Origin: Saposhnikovia divaricata
Lineage: Eukaryota; Streptophyta; Magnoliopsida; Apiales; Apiaceae
Reading direction: 5' to 3'
Length of the DNA stretch: 64,000 nt
Assembly: GCA_036435485.1 (NCBI GenBank)
Contig: CM071598.1
Span: 124,622,148 to 124,686,147 of the forward strand
A program made the position numbers and the translations under genes. The notes beneath the pieces were generated by a model that saw only the letters and a list, made by a program, of their open reading frames with translations, searched no databases and had not been told where the DNA came from. Positions 45,968 to 57,640 of this stretch are shown in pieces (position 1 is the first letter of the stretch; every line of letters begins with the position of its first letter).

Positions 45968-47460
45968 TTAGCCAAATTCTGAAGAATTCAGCATTCCAAT
46001 CTCACTAACCAACCTTGTGAAGGTGGCTTCATCCAATGGCTTAGTGAATATATCAGCTAACTGTTTATCTGTGAAGACATAATGCAACTCAATAGTTCCA
46101 TTAGTTGCATGCTCTATAATAAAATGATATCTGATGTCAATGTGCTTTGTCCTAGAATGATTGACAGGATTGGCAACTATAAAGATTGCACTTGTGTTGT
46201 CACACATGATTGGAATTCTTTCCAACACAAGTCCATAATCTCTAAGCTGATTTCTAATCCAAAGCACTTGAGCTTAGCAACTTCCAACAGCTATGTATTC
46301 AGCCTCAGCTGTGGAAGTTGACACAGATTGTTGTTTCTTGTTGTACCAAGAGACTAACCTTTGTCCAAGAAACTGGCAGCTACCTGAGGTGCTTTTCCTA
46401 TCCACTTTGCATCCAGCATAATCGGCATCAGAATAACCAACCAGATTGAACCCTGTGTCCTTAGGATACCATAAACCCAAGTTTGGAGTGCCCTTCAGAT
46501 ATCTAAAAATCCTTTTTATAGCAATCAAATGTGACTCTTTTGGATTTGATTGAAACCTTGCACACAGACATGTAGCAAACATGATGTCTGGCCTACTTGC
46601 AGTGTGATAGAGTAGAGAACTAACCATGCCTCTGTAGACTGAGATATCTACTCTCTTGCCTTTGACATCTTCATCCAATTTGGTGGCAGTGGCCATGGGT
46701 GTCTTTGCAGGTGAGCAGTCTTCTAAGTCAAACTTCTTCAATAAATCCTTGATGTACTTGCTTTGACTGATGAAGATACCATCCTTCCTCTGACTAACTT
46801 GTAATCCAAGAAAGAATGTTAACTCTCCCATCATACTCATCTCATATCTGCTTTGCATGAGCTTAGAGAATTTCTCACACAGCTTCTCATTTGTAGAGCC
46901 AAATATGATATCATCCACATAAATCTGAACTAGGATAATATCATTACCATGCTTCTTGTAAAACAGTGTCTTGTCCAATGTGCCTCTAGTGAATTGATTT
47001 TCAAGAAGAAATTGTGATAATGTATCATACCATGCCCTTGGAGCCTGCTTAAGTCCATACAATGCCTTAAGCAATCTGTAGACAAATTCTGGGAAATGTG
47101 GATCCTCAAAGCCAGGTGGTTGTTGCACATAAACTTCTTCTTCCAACTCCCCATTCAGAAATGCACTCTTGACATCCATTTGATAGACTTTAAAGTTTTA
47201 ATGAGCAGCAAATGCCAAGAAGATTCTGATGGCTTCCAATCTAGCAACAGGGGCAAATGTCTCATCATAGTCAATGCCTTCCTGTTGAGAGTATCCTTTT
47301 GCAACCAACCTTGCTTTGTTTCATACTATTACACCATCTTCATCCATCTTTTTCTTCAGAACCCATTTCGTTTCAACAATGGTTCTGTTCTTTGGTGCAG
47401 GGACAAGTTCCCATACTTTTTTTCTTTCAAATTGATTCATCTCCTCTTGCATAGCAATAA
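45968..47460 (-). pseudogene. Sirevirus reverse transcriptase and RNase H (broken)
   Basis: Read on the minus strand, RT begins around 47460 (ARLVAKGYSQQEG, DETFAPVARLEAI) and continues with MDVKSAFLNGELEEEVY, YGLKQAPRAWYD and the catalytic YVDDIIFGS. RNase H shows GYSDADYAGCKVDRKSTSG, STAEAEYIA and a C-terminal half with CDNTSAI, RTKHIDIRYHFI and the end motif DIFTKPL. Stops fall near 47320, 47180 and 46270; all pieces share one frame. Catalytic Asp residues are kept, so decay is by nonsense mutation. Domain order (protease, integrase, RT, RNase H) is that of Ty1/copia. Confidence 0.95.
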
Positions 47461-47461
47461 T

Positions 47462-48676
47462 CTAATCTGGATCCAACAGTGCATCATCAAGTTTCTTAGG
47501 CTCAATCTGAGATAGAAAGCAACCATAGAGACACTCATTTTGAGTTACTCTCCTAGTTCTCACTCCTGCATTTGGATCTCCAATAATTTGCTCTGCAGTG
47601 TGTGATCTATCCCATTTCCTTGAATGCTCAGTTTGATTTCTCAACCTTGATGTTGCTTCATCATCCAAGTCATGATCATTTTCATTTCCTCCCCCTGTGA
47701 AGTTGCCACTATTCGCAGGTGTCTCTTGGATGCTTAACTCTTCACTGTTGATTGGCACAAATTCTTCTCTTGCTTCATCATTCACTTGAGTTTGTTGAAC
47801 TACAGTTTCAACTTCAGTTTCAATCTCTTCATCAGAATCATCTAGATTTTCAAACTTTAATGGATCTCTATCTTCATCATTGGCTTCTTCTAATCCAGGT
47901 AGTTTGCTGTCATCAAATGTCATATTTGTGCTTTCTATAACTTTCTTTTTACTGATGACATAAACTTTGTATGCAATTCTCTCCATAGAATAGCCAAGAA
48001 AAATTCCTTCAAATGCCTTTGCATCAAACTTTCCAACATATTCTGAATTATCCTTCAACACAAAGCATTTGCTTCCAAAAGTATGAACATACTTAACAGT
48101 AGGCTTCTTTCCAGTCATCAAATTGTAAGGTGTCTTTCCAGTGTTTTTGTTGATGAGAGTTCTGTTCTGGATATAGCATGCAGTGCTCACAGCCTCAGCT
48201 CAAAAACATGTAGGCATCTTTGCATCAAGCAACATTGTTCTAGCAGCCTCAATCAGAGTTCTATTCTTTCTCTCAACAACTCCATTTTGTTGTGGAGTCC
48301 TTGGAGCTGAGAATTGTTGAGAAATGCCATTCTCTTTGCAAAATGCTTCAAGTAAGGCATTTCTGAACTCTGTTCTATTATCACTTCTCAATGCAATCAC
48401 ACTTGCATTGTTGGCCTTTGCTTCCTTATCAATTTTCTTTATGTGCTCAATGATCACTTGTGGAGCCTCATCCTTTGATGCTAGAAATTCCACCCTTGTA
48501 TACCTTGTGTAGTCATCAACCATCACCAGGGCATACTTCTTTCTTGAGAGTGACATAATATTGATAGGCCCAAACAAATCCATATGAATTAATTGCAGGG
48601 GCTTGGTGATTGATGTCACTGTCTTTGACTTGTGGCTTGACCTTTTCATTTTTCCATTTTGACAAGACTCACACAC
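47462..48676 (-). pseudogene. Sirevirus integrase and linker (broken)
   Basis: The minus-strand reading gives the end of the zinc region (CESCQNGKMKR), the core with HMDLFGPINI, the second Asp in RSDNRTEF and the Glu in GVVERKNRTL, then the C-terminal domain (GKTPYNLMTGKKP, FGSKCFVLKD, GIFLGYS) and an acidic linker to RT. The motif RSDNRTEF has Arg where copia integrases usually have Gly. A stop lies near 48197, between the two open pieces, and another at 47462. The frame is the same as protease and RT. Confidence 0.94.
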
Positions 48677-48682
48677 TCCTTC

Positions 48683-49240
48683 TTAACAGAATTCAAGTGT
48701 GGGCATGCCTCTTACTAACTCTCTTTTGACCAGAGAATTAATGGCCTTAAAGTTCAAGTGTGATAGCTTCTTGTGCCACAGCCAATAATCTTCATTTGAT
48801 GTTTTTGAGTAGAAGCAACAAACTTTGTCCTTGTTTGCAGAGTCCATATTGGCTACAAACAGGCTTCCTTTCCTCACTCCAGATAGAGCAAAGTCACCAG
48901 TCTTCTTGTGGGTGATCAAATATTCATCCTTGTCAAAGTTTACTCTGAATCCTCTGCCAATAAACTGACCAACACTTAGCAGATTATGCTTGAGTCCCTT
49001 GACTAGTGCTACATCTTCAAGGATGACATTACCAACTTTTAACTTGCCATATCCTAATGTGTTACCCATGCTGTCATCTCCAAAAGCAACCATTGGGCCA
49101 GCCTTCTCCTCATACTGTGATAGCAGGGCCATATCACCAGTCATACGATTTGAGCATCCATTGTCCAAAATCCACATGACTTTCTTTTCTTGTTCTTTGC
49201 CCTGCATACACAAAGGTATTACTTCTCCTTTGGTACCCAA
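48683..49240 (-). pseudogene. Sirevirus protease and pre-integrase domain (broken)
   Basis: The protease active site reads WILDNGCSNRMTGD. The usual triad is Asp-Ser/Thr-Gly, here Asp-Asn-Gly, so the enzyme would probably be weak or dead. The flap region (VAFGDDSMG), NLLSVGQF and the pre-integrase motif LWHKKLSHLN follow. A stop at 48683 separates it from integrase in the same frame. It overlaps the preceding gag reading frame by 22 bases, which I read as a frameshift in a former single gag-pol frame. Confidence 0.92.
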
Positions 49241-51262
49241 ACAAGTTTGGGTCCACTCGGCTTAGAAACAGATTTATCAAAAACAGCATGCTTATTAGTT
49301 TTCTTAGGACTAGTCTTCTTGTCACTGTTAGAAGTCTTAGAAACTGAGGTCTCAGACTTAGGTGACAGAGGTACCTTCCTATCTCTAGGAGGACTTGAAG
49401 ACTCTGGCCTTGTGTAGTGTGTGTGAATGTTGTGACTGATACAACCATCCATGAATTGTCTTCTCAAATTAAAACAGCTAGTCATAACATTCATATTGCA
49501 TGGCATACAGTCAAGTTTATCACAAAAAGATGAATCTTTATGTCTTAAAGGCATAGAGCAATCATAGAATGGTTTAGCTACACTACCAGTTGGTTTCTTG
49601 CATGCATGAGTTAAGTGATTAGTGCTAAAACAGTTTTGACAAACTTTCCTAGGGGCATTTGGCACATAAGCATAATTGTTATTCTTGTTTATCACTAGTT
49701 TGCCATTCCTGTTATGTTTCTTATTATCCACTTTCATCTTAGATTCATTTTTCCCAGCTGAAACAAACTTCACAAACTTCTCAGGTCTAGGTCTACCTCC
49801 TACTGGCTCCTTGGCTTTTGGCTTGACACTCTCACCCTTAGAGGATGCTGGTTGTTCAGTAGACTGTCCCTCATCCTCATCATTCAACATTTGTTTAATG
49901 AGTAAGGCATCCTCATCAATCTCAAATGTTGGTTCTTTAAAAATTGGAGACTCAATCTTTTTCAAAATATGAGGTACTTCCTTCTGAACAACTATGTCAT
50001 CTTCAATGACAGCATAGCCTTTCCTCTGTTTAAGAATGTCATAGTCAAGTCCAATGGCAGCCTTAGGTTTAGCTTGGTTTCTCACATGGTAGGACTGCAA
50101 TAGACTAGATGAGTTCTTAAAAGATTTTAGTTTGAATTCATTTTCACCTAGCTCATCCCTAAGAGCCTTCTCAACCTGACTAGCACATAGAACCTTATTC
50201 TGCAGATATTCAACTTCTTTCTTAAGGTTATCCACTTGCATAGTAGTTAGCTCAAGTTCCTCATTCTTCCTGTTTAACAATTCATTTCTAGCAGACAGTT
50301 TATCAATCTCTTCATTAGCAGCCGTCATACTAGTGTGAATATTAAACATTTCAATAGACAGTTGTTCAACCATGCATTTATATTCTGAAATAGACATATC
50401 TATGGTAGTGAGAGATGGTACCTGAGAGTCAGATGGAGATTGTTCATCCTTGGAATCAGCCATCAAGGCATAGTTACAGATTTCTTCCTTCTCCATCACT
50501 ATCAGAGTCATCTCAACACTTCCCTTCAGCTATGTAGGCCTTGCCTTGTGTTTGTTTTCTCAGAAGGGCCTCATACTTAGCTTCAAGCTCTAGAAACTCC
50601 TTATCCTTCTTTTTAAGCTTCTTGCATTCACTGGAAAAATGTCCTAGGTCATTGCATCTATAACACCTTACAGATGACCTATCCACATGGCTGGTTTTGA
50701 ATTTATTATTGTTTGCTTTCACAGGTGTCTTGCTCTTGTTGAATGAATGGTTTTGGGGTCTAGGTTTGAAGGGTTGGTTTCTCTTGAATCTGAAGTTTGG
50801 AAATTTTCTGGCCATGAAAGCATATGAACCATGAAAGCTTTCATACTGTGTGACCAGTATCTATTTCTTGTTTTCTCTAACCTCCTCTGTTCCTTCACAT
50901 AACACCTCAATATGATCCCACATCTCCTTTGCTGTTTTGCAAGAGACTATGTTAGCAAACATTGACAGTTCCATAGAATCTATGATTAATAACATGAGAT
51001 GACTGTCAAGAGCAACCATCTCCTTTTCTGTCTCTGTCCATTTAGATGGTTCTTTAGCCACATAGGATCTTGGAATGGTTACAGTTCCAACAATCTTTTC
51101 AGGAATCTCCTGTTGTGGAACAAAGGGACCATTCTTGAGTATCGTAGGATATAGAGGGTTAGCAGCTTTGATGAACAACATCATTTTAATCTTCCAGAGG
51201 TTGTAATTCTCTTTGTAAAACTTAGGGACCTTTACTGTTCCTATAGTCTTTGGTATATTCAT
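49219..51262 (-). pseudogene. Sirevirus Gag with internal deletion
   Basis: The start ATG at 51260-51262 (MNIPKTIGTVKVP) lies only 30 bases from the PBS. The N-terminal domain (NLWKIKMMLFIKAA, CKTAKEMWDHI) ends at a stop near 50861. Close after it the sequence jumps to ARKFPNFRFKRN and the zinc knuckle CYRCNDLGHFSSEC, so the central part (about 165 residues in the relative at 22222-23481) is missing. Another stop at 50513 and a frameshift follow. The last part (49219-50511) has a coiled-coil-like stretch, a second Cys/His cluster (CQNCFSTNHLTHAC) and a Lys/Ser-rich tail. The repeat CATGAAAGC at 50813 and 50832 at the deletion point suggests short-homology repair. Confidence 0.92.
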
Positions 51263-51292
51263 TATCTTTTTCTGTTTTTAAATAAACAGCCT

Positions 51293-51304
51293 GCTCTGAT
51301 ACCA
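51293..51304 (-). promoter_or_regulatory. Primer-binding site of the Sirevirus element (tRNA-iMet)
   Basis: On the minus strand TGGTATCAGAGC starts two bases after the 5' LTR end at 51307, an exact match to the common plant iMet PBS. Confidence 0.94.
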
Positions 51305-51306
51305 CT

Positions 51307-52600
51307 TGTTGGGTATTGAACACACAAAAGAATACAGAGGGGGTGAATGGATTTTTGAACTTTTCTTGTTCTTGAATCTGGTTGATGTATGTAGAAAGAT
51401 ATGTGTTATGTGTGTGCAGAAATATAGGTGCGAAAAATGAACAACACAAGACACAATATCACTTTAATCTAATATTTTATTAGATAAAGATTTGTTACAA
51501 CCTGTGAATACAAATGGTAGTATTCTCAACTACGTTTTTCTCAGAGAGATGTATATCTTGAATATGTATATGAAAAACTTAACTGCTAGAGAAGTGAGGC
51601 TGTATTCTTATAGAACATGAATAAGGCCTACTTACTACAAATAAGGTAGCTAAACAAATTTACTTTCTAGTGTGTCTACCTTTTTTGAGTAAGCATCAAA
51701 CGGCTACAGATTTGACTTCTTGAGGTTTTGTTCAGATCCACTTCTTTAGCTCTTTGTCTCTTGTACATCTCTCTAAGCTTCCTTGTAGGCTTTCCAAAGT
51801 ACTTTACAGTTTGTGGTCCATAAAGTGCTTTGGCTTGTTGCAGGTTTCTGACTTGTACAATTTCTCCAGTATTTTGTCTCCAAGATTGTATACGAGAAGT
51901 AACTTAGTGATTGATTTGAGATCTAGAATTGACTTGATAGATAACTCTGAGTTCTCGAATACTGTATAATTGACAAATTGAATCACTTCTCGAATTAGTC
52001 TTTTCTTCAGGAATCCTTGACTTGTCAAATAGAGCTTTTAGTTTATGGAGTCCTTGAGATGTCGAATAGCTTCTTTAGTCCTTGAGATATCGAATGTAGC
52101 TTTGACTTGTTGACTCTTAGAGAACTCGAATGATGCTTTGACTTGTTGACTTCTTGAGTTCTCGAATAGAGTATTAGACATGTCGAATCTCTGAGTTATC
52201 GAATGACACTTTGACTTGTTGACTTTCAGAGATGTCGAACTGTGTCTTTACAGATATCGAATTCTTGACTTGTCGAATGCTAGACTTCTCGAATAGAGCA
52301 AAACATTTCTCGAATTGGTACTTAGGCAAATCTTCATTCTCCAAAATCTAACTGTGTTTATTTTGACAGTCTTGATCTTCAAGCTTGAGGCATGATCCTT
52401 GGAACTTCTTTCAAGCATTATTCTCTGACTTTTAATTATAGTTACACAGATAGAAATTGATGCCTATTACAAGTACTACAACGAGTAGAAACTCTACAAC
52501 TAGAGGTTCCCTCAGTTAAGAGGTCATGTAGGTAATGCATAGCATTACACATACTTAGGCTTGTTATTATATGAGTACAGGCATGTCTCTGTGACTAACT
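51307..52600 (-). mobile_element. Sirevirus-type copia 5' LTR
   Basis: This 1294-bp LTR is the partner of 4734-6031. Its first minus-strand base is mutated (plus strand ends GACTAACT where the 3' LTR has GACTAACA). The TCGA-motif cluster is kept at about 51890-52320. The AGATG duplication follows at 52601. Confidence 0.92.
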
Positions 52601-52605
52601 AGATG
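52601..52605. repeat. Target-site duplication, right copy (AGATG)
   Basis: Directly follows the Sirevirus 5' LTR and matches 4729-4733. Confidence 0.9.
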
Positions 52606-54280
52606 GAATGTAAATCCTCCACCACATTATGACCTTCAAGGTCCTTCTCAATATCATTCTGTTCCTTTGGTATGTGCATTTATAATTACTCATCTATACT
52701 TATGGTGTCGGCCACCTCATTGGCCTTTCCTAATAATAACAATTTATCGCAATCAATGTTTTCTGAATCTATTCTAACTTAAGTCATTGCTTCCACCTTT
52801 CCGTGCGAACTTCATGACAGTTACTCCCAATCATACCTAGGATATTTCTTCTATTAATTCTTTCTTGTTTTAGGATAATCTCAACCTTCATTGGTTCAAT
52901 TCATACCTCCTCATGGTTTCACACATGCCTTATCTGGCATTAATATTATTATGTCACACATTCCCTACCAAACTTCCATTTTGAAACTCGGAATATTATC
53001 CTTTTCCTGGTAAGGTTTCTTAGGTCATCCTCATCATTCCTCCTGTATTTTCTGGGTACAGGATATATCAGATATCATTAATCAATCCTATAATAATTCT
53101 GTCTAGGTACTTTTCGAAACTCCTTTAAATAAATCCTTAAAGGTTGTTGTTGCCTTAGTCAATCCAACTTATATCATCCAAATTCACAATGTCTTTATTA
53201 GGGTAATGCCATTCTTTGTGCGTCCCCGGGGTTCATCCTAATTTATGGATATTCTATCCTCAACTCGATTTTCAAGAAATACTTACATCCTTTAACTGAC
53301 AATCAAATCCTATATCCTTAATAAGAGTCTCTTTCCAATCATTCTCATCTTGATAATCTATAGGTAGCTTAATGCTATCCTTTTTCTTTCAAATGGATGT
53401 CAGTCTACGTGACCTTCTAAAGACAACATATGCATATCTATCTTACAGAATTTGGTAATGGTAGCAAGGATGTTCTGGAAGGTATTGGTCGAGTTCAACG
53501 TGAATCTCTTAGTACCTATTGGTTTTATCAAAGATATTAGCTTCAGACAGCATTTATGTACCATACTGAACAAACTTTGACCATTTCTATACACTTAGAT
53601 TAATCACTTACCTTAATCATGATGCATCCATGGTATTTCTAAAATCCCATCATCATGTATCTCTATTCACTTTATATCCAAAAACTCTCGCGGTCGGCGC
53701 TTGGTTAAAAGTAACCCCCGCTTTGTCCTGACATCGTTGGTTTAGTCACTTAATAATCCTTTGTGACATGGCCCCAACTGGCCACACTAACATATGTGAG
53801 TTTGGGGGTTAGCTAATAGCAATTGCCAGCATGATGCCTCCTTCGTCTATAGCGAATATAATTTATCTGGGATAGATTATGCTTATCAATATGATTTTTC
53901 CCACGTACTCTTAAATTTCTTTTTCTTTTTTGTATTTGTTCACTACTTCCCCTTGCACAGCAAATCTTAGGAACCAGAGTAGCATAGTCACTCAACTCGA
54001 GCACTGCCATTCTTCGTTCATCCCTTTTCCTTGATACCTTCTGATCTCCGATCACCTTTCCTTTATTTTTCCTTTCAAATTCTCTTATCACTTCTTCTAA
54101 AAACATTATCACTTGGAGTCTATCTTTCCTACTTAAGGGCATCAGCCACTACACTGGCTTTCCCGGGGTAAGACAAAATCTTGCAATCATAGTCTCTATC
54201 AGTTCTAACCACCTTCTCTGGTGCAAGTTAGGCTCTCTCTGAGTAAAATATACTAGAGACTCTCATGGCCAGTGTAATTC
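52606..54280 (-). mobile_element. Decayed Ty3/gypsy internal region after RNase H
   Basis: There is no intact gene. The longest open stretch (53813-54142, 109 codons, Arg/Lys-rich) has no motif I know. By order this should be the RNase H-integrase link and part of integrase of the gypsy element. The sequence continues at 2738-4728 on the other side of the Sirevirus insertion. Confidence 0.55.
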
Positions 54281-54760
54281 TCATACTTTTCTCCATACAA
54301 TTAGTGCCTCTAAATCTTTTAAAGCGAAAACTATCGCTGCAAGTTCTGGATCATGGGTGGGGTATCGAATCTCGTAATCCCCCAATCGTCTTGACACATG
54401 CGCGATTACTCTTCCATGTTGTATCAGCGCACATCCTAATCCTTTATGCGAAGCGTCACTGAAATCACAAAGTCTCCTTTTTCCATTAGGCAACGGCAAT
54501 GCTGGGTCGTCACCACTTTATTCTTTAGCTGCAGGAAGATTTTCTCACATTTTCCTTGTGAATCTTATGAAATTTCTCATCTTTGTTGGTGTGGTTAGCC
54601 TTCCTCCATTTGAAACTTCCTTTAACTCGGCGGGGTCAACTAACACTCCTCACTATTGCTCGCACGTCTTAGTAACTGGACTTCATTTTGCCAAAATTCA
54701 TACTTCGGGATCTTGGCAAACACTTGCTCCTCCAGGTTTTATCTAAAAACATCCTCAATT
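54281..54760 (-). pseudogene. Ty3/gypsy RT C-terminus and RNase H remnant
   Basis: At 54281-54499 the minus strand reads FSDASHKGLGCALIQHGRVI, then VSRRLGDYEIRYPTHDPELA and AIVFALKDLEAL, the RNase H start of plant gypsy Pol. At about 54600-54730 weaker text (AKIPKYEFW, then VDPAEL) matches the end of gypsy RT, usually AKFSKCEFW...VDP. The frame is broken between these pieces. Only about 1.1 kb separates RT from the PBS, so most of gag and protease is deleted. Confidence 0.85.
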
Positions 54761-55838
54761 ACATCTTAACCACTGATCGCCTTACTTAATCCATTTACAA
54801 TTCAGTGTCGGAATAAATTTAAGGTAACTACTATAATCCGTTCAAGGAACCGAAAGACTTTAATATTCCTTTGAATCACATGCATCTAACGTTTCGGGTT
54901 CATCATTTCATTGAGTTGAACTAAACCTATACTTGGTTCCTGGCAATAGTCTCATTACTAGTTTATCATAGACTCGCTGGTCTTTTCCTCGTGCAGGTTC
55001 TGTGATCATCGTCTCGCTTACTACTTCCTTATATAACTTTATCCGATCATGCCATCACTTTCCAATGTCTTTATTTTCTAAGTTGATCCATTCATAAAAT
55101 GAATATTTCCCTGAATCAAACCACATCAACAATCTCAATTTGACTTCATAAATTATAACCTATGGAATCTGCTTTCTCACGGCGAATTATCATTAACAAT
55201 ATTCACACTAATCCATTCATCAAAGGATATGGCACTTGCTGCCTCTATCTCAACGGCTCCTGGAGACTCTGTTCCCCGTCCTATATCGATGTCTTTGATA
55301 ACCATGTACCACTCTAACTCTTTTCTCATTAATCTAAAGGTCTCTAAGGATCTTTCTATTCCATTATAAGACCTCAAGTAATTCTTCCAATCCATCTTAC
55401 ATGCTGGTACCGCATCCGGTAGCCCGGCTATGAATCCAATATGCATCTTTAGTTTTCTCAGTAATAACTCAGTTCTTTTACGCTCACTTCTACACCTTAG
55501 CTCTTACAGTTCCCCTGGTTGCAGCCCTCATTTCCTCAAGGGTAAGCTCCTTATCCTTAACAGGATTCTCCTCCTCTATTGGAACCTCCTCTGGGTCCTC
55601 AGTAGGGTACTCTATCGAATGCACAATCCGATCGTCAACATATAATAAAGCATCCTAGTGCTGCTGCTCGTAAGCCTCAAGGTCTGTCGTCTTACTCGTC
55701 GATACGATATCGAACTAAGTTACTATCATGATACTTAAGAGTTCCCGTAAGGGTTTTAGGTGAACTTGGCAAGAGTTCTTATTATCTTAGTGAATTTATT
55801 ATTATAACGTCACATCATCTGTGAGATATATAACTCTC
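54761..55838 (-). mobile_element. Deleted gag/pol 5' part of the gypsy element
   Basis: This stretch lies between PBS and RT and is too short for gag, protease and RT fingers. A 89-codon open piece at 55177-55446 is unrecognised. The part nearest the PBS reads Glu/Pro-rich on the minus strand, as gypsy gag starts may. Confidence 0.5.
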
Positions 55839-55850
55839 GCTCTGATACCA
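55839..55850 (-). promoter_or_regulatory. Primer-binding site of the gypsy element (tRNA-iMet)
   Basis: On the minus strand TGGTATCAGAGC follows the LTR end (TGTTACA) after four bases. Plant chromoviruses use this primer. Confidence 0.9.
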
Positions 55851-56546
55851 TTTCTGTAACACCCCCAGATCCGGGGTCAGGAATCTGGTTGTTACGGTCT
55901 TAATTCCATCCATAATACTTGACTTGCATCAAAATAAATAAGCAGCATGCTATGACCCCGCAATAATATCACATCACACACACACAACCAGTTACAGTCC
56001 CAGAGATGAAATTGATATAAGTCACTACTAATAGGATCCACGAATGTAAATATTACAATCCAAAATGATTACAGCATAATTTAAAGTTTCTTGCCGTTGA
56101 TTAACATTAATGATACATATAAATAAGCTGGTAAACAAAACTGCTAGTCTAGTCTACCTCAGCAATGGCAGCAACCATCTCAGCGGGTAGTCTTATGACT
56201 GGGGTCACCTGCTCGCGCCGAGTATGCCTTACGCGGGCAATCAAACCTAGTTGTTGTTGTGATATAGTAAATAAGGCAAGGGTGAGCAATAGCCCACCAA
56301 TGATAATATAATTGAATAACAATAATATATAACGATTCAAGAATATCTTTGAAAATCATATGCCATGCATTAGCGAACATAGTGCCAGTATAATATAAAC
56401 GATGAAGTTACAAGGTAACTCAAAATATATATTCCGTGGAAATATCTGTTGTGCAAAACATAAGCAAGATATCGGCATATATCATAAAGGAGGGAATTAC
56501 AGGAAAATATTACAATCCCAGTTTTGAATATCTTTCAAACACCTGC

Positions 56547-56626
56547 CAACCTGAAAGAAGTCTCTTCGATACGTGTTGCGGAGAATATCCGTCAACCTGA
56601 AAGAAGTCTCTTCGATACGTGTTGCA
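56547..56626. repeat. 46-bp tandem duplication in the gypsy LTR
   Basis: The block CAACCTGAAAGAAGTCTCTT plus GATACGTGTTGC appears at 56547 and again at 56593 with almost no change. Confidence 0.85.
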
Positions 56627-57369
56627 GGAAAATCCCGATTTGGGAGATGAACTAATACTGGAGTTATCACGCGCCAGCTGTCCCACTCTTCGATGATCAG
56701 TCGAAGATGGTACAGCCTAACATAGTTTACTACCGGTAGAAGGAAGAACTGACGGATTTACTTGTCTACCGCCCTTAATAGTAACTCCTGGCCAACGGTT
56801 GGGCCTTGTGATGGGCCGCGCGACTCGGCCTCTTACACACGACTCCTAGTTCGAATAAATCCATGACTTTGAAATGTAAAGTTCATCCTCTTTTCCCCAA
56901 GTGTACTACTTGTTGATAGGACTCCACAAAGTAGTCGTATCTAATTGGAAAGGAAAATTCACCAATATTTCCCAAGCTGTTGCTTGTTAATGGATATAAA
57001 CTTGTTCCATCAATCTTACCCCTCGAGTGTTGAGGAGGTAACCAAAAAGACTCATATCGATGTTTGAAAAGAATCAAGATGTGAGTGAAAAGGTAGTTTA
57101 ACAAGTATATGACCGGGCAGTCAAAGAAATAACATCTCTCAAGCAAGGTTCCCTTATATTTTAGAAGATAGATTCGAATTAAGAATAGAGTTTTGAGAAC
57201 CTTCCTTGATAAAAATAATAATAATAATAATACGACTCAGAGATAATTTACATAGAATTTGAATATCAAGGATATTTTTTTGAATAAAATATCTCATTTT
57301 AGAACTAGTTGAAAGAATTAAATAAATATTCAAAGAATATTTATTAAACCATAAATTATTCCAGAATAT

Positions 57370-57640
57370 TCTTAATATAAAAAATTGCTCATGAATAACC
57401 CTCGAATAAGTATATATAAAATATTCATTAAATAAATAATTACTCGAATAAATATTCAAAATAATATCCAAGAAAATAATTAAAACCTTAAATGAATATT
57501 CAAGATAATATTCATTAAGTAAATAAGCTCAATTGAATATTCGAAAATAATATTCAATAAATAAATAAACTCAAATGAATATTAAAAATAATATTCATTA
57601 AATAAATTAACTCGAATGAATGTTCAAAATAATTAATATC
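57370..57640. repeat. AT-rich tandem repeat of about 55-bp units
   Basis: Degenerate units carry GAATATTCAAAATAATATTC followed by ATTAAATAAAT and CTCGAAT. About four to five units lie inside the gypsy LTR. A short (AAT)n run sits just before, at 57213-57232. Confidence 0.75.

Noticed and set aside
49190..49972. Plus-strand ORFs over gag and pol (for example 49190-49417, 49676-49972, 47096-47515)
   Set aside because: Antisense shadows of the minus-strand gag-pol.
51293..51304. tRNA gene fragment
   Set aside because: Only the 12 bases complementary to the tRNA 3' end are present, at the expected PBS place after an LTR.
57154..57471. 105-codon minus-strand ORF
   Set aside because: Ile/Tyr/Asn/Ser-rich reading of an AT-rich tandem repeat in the gypsy LTR.
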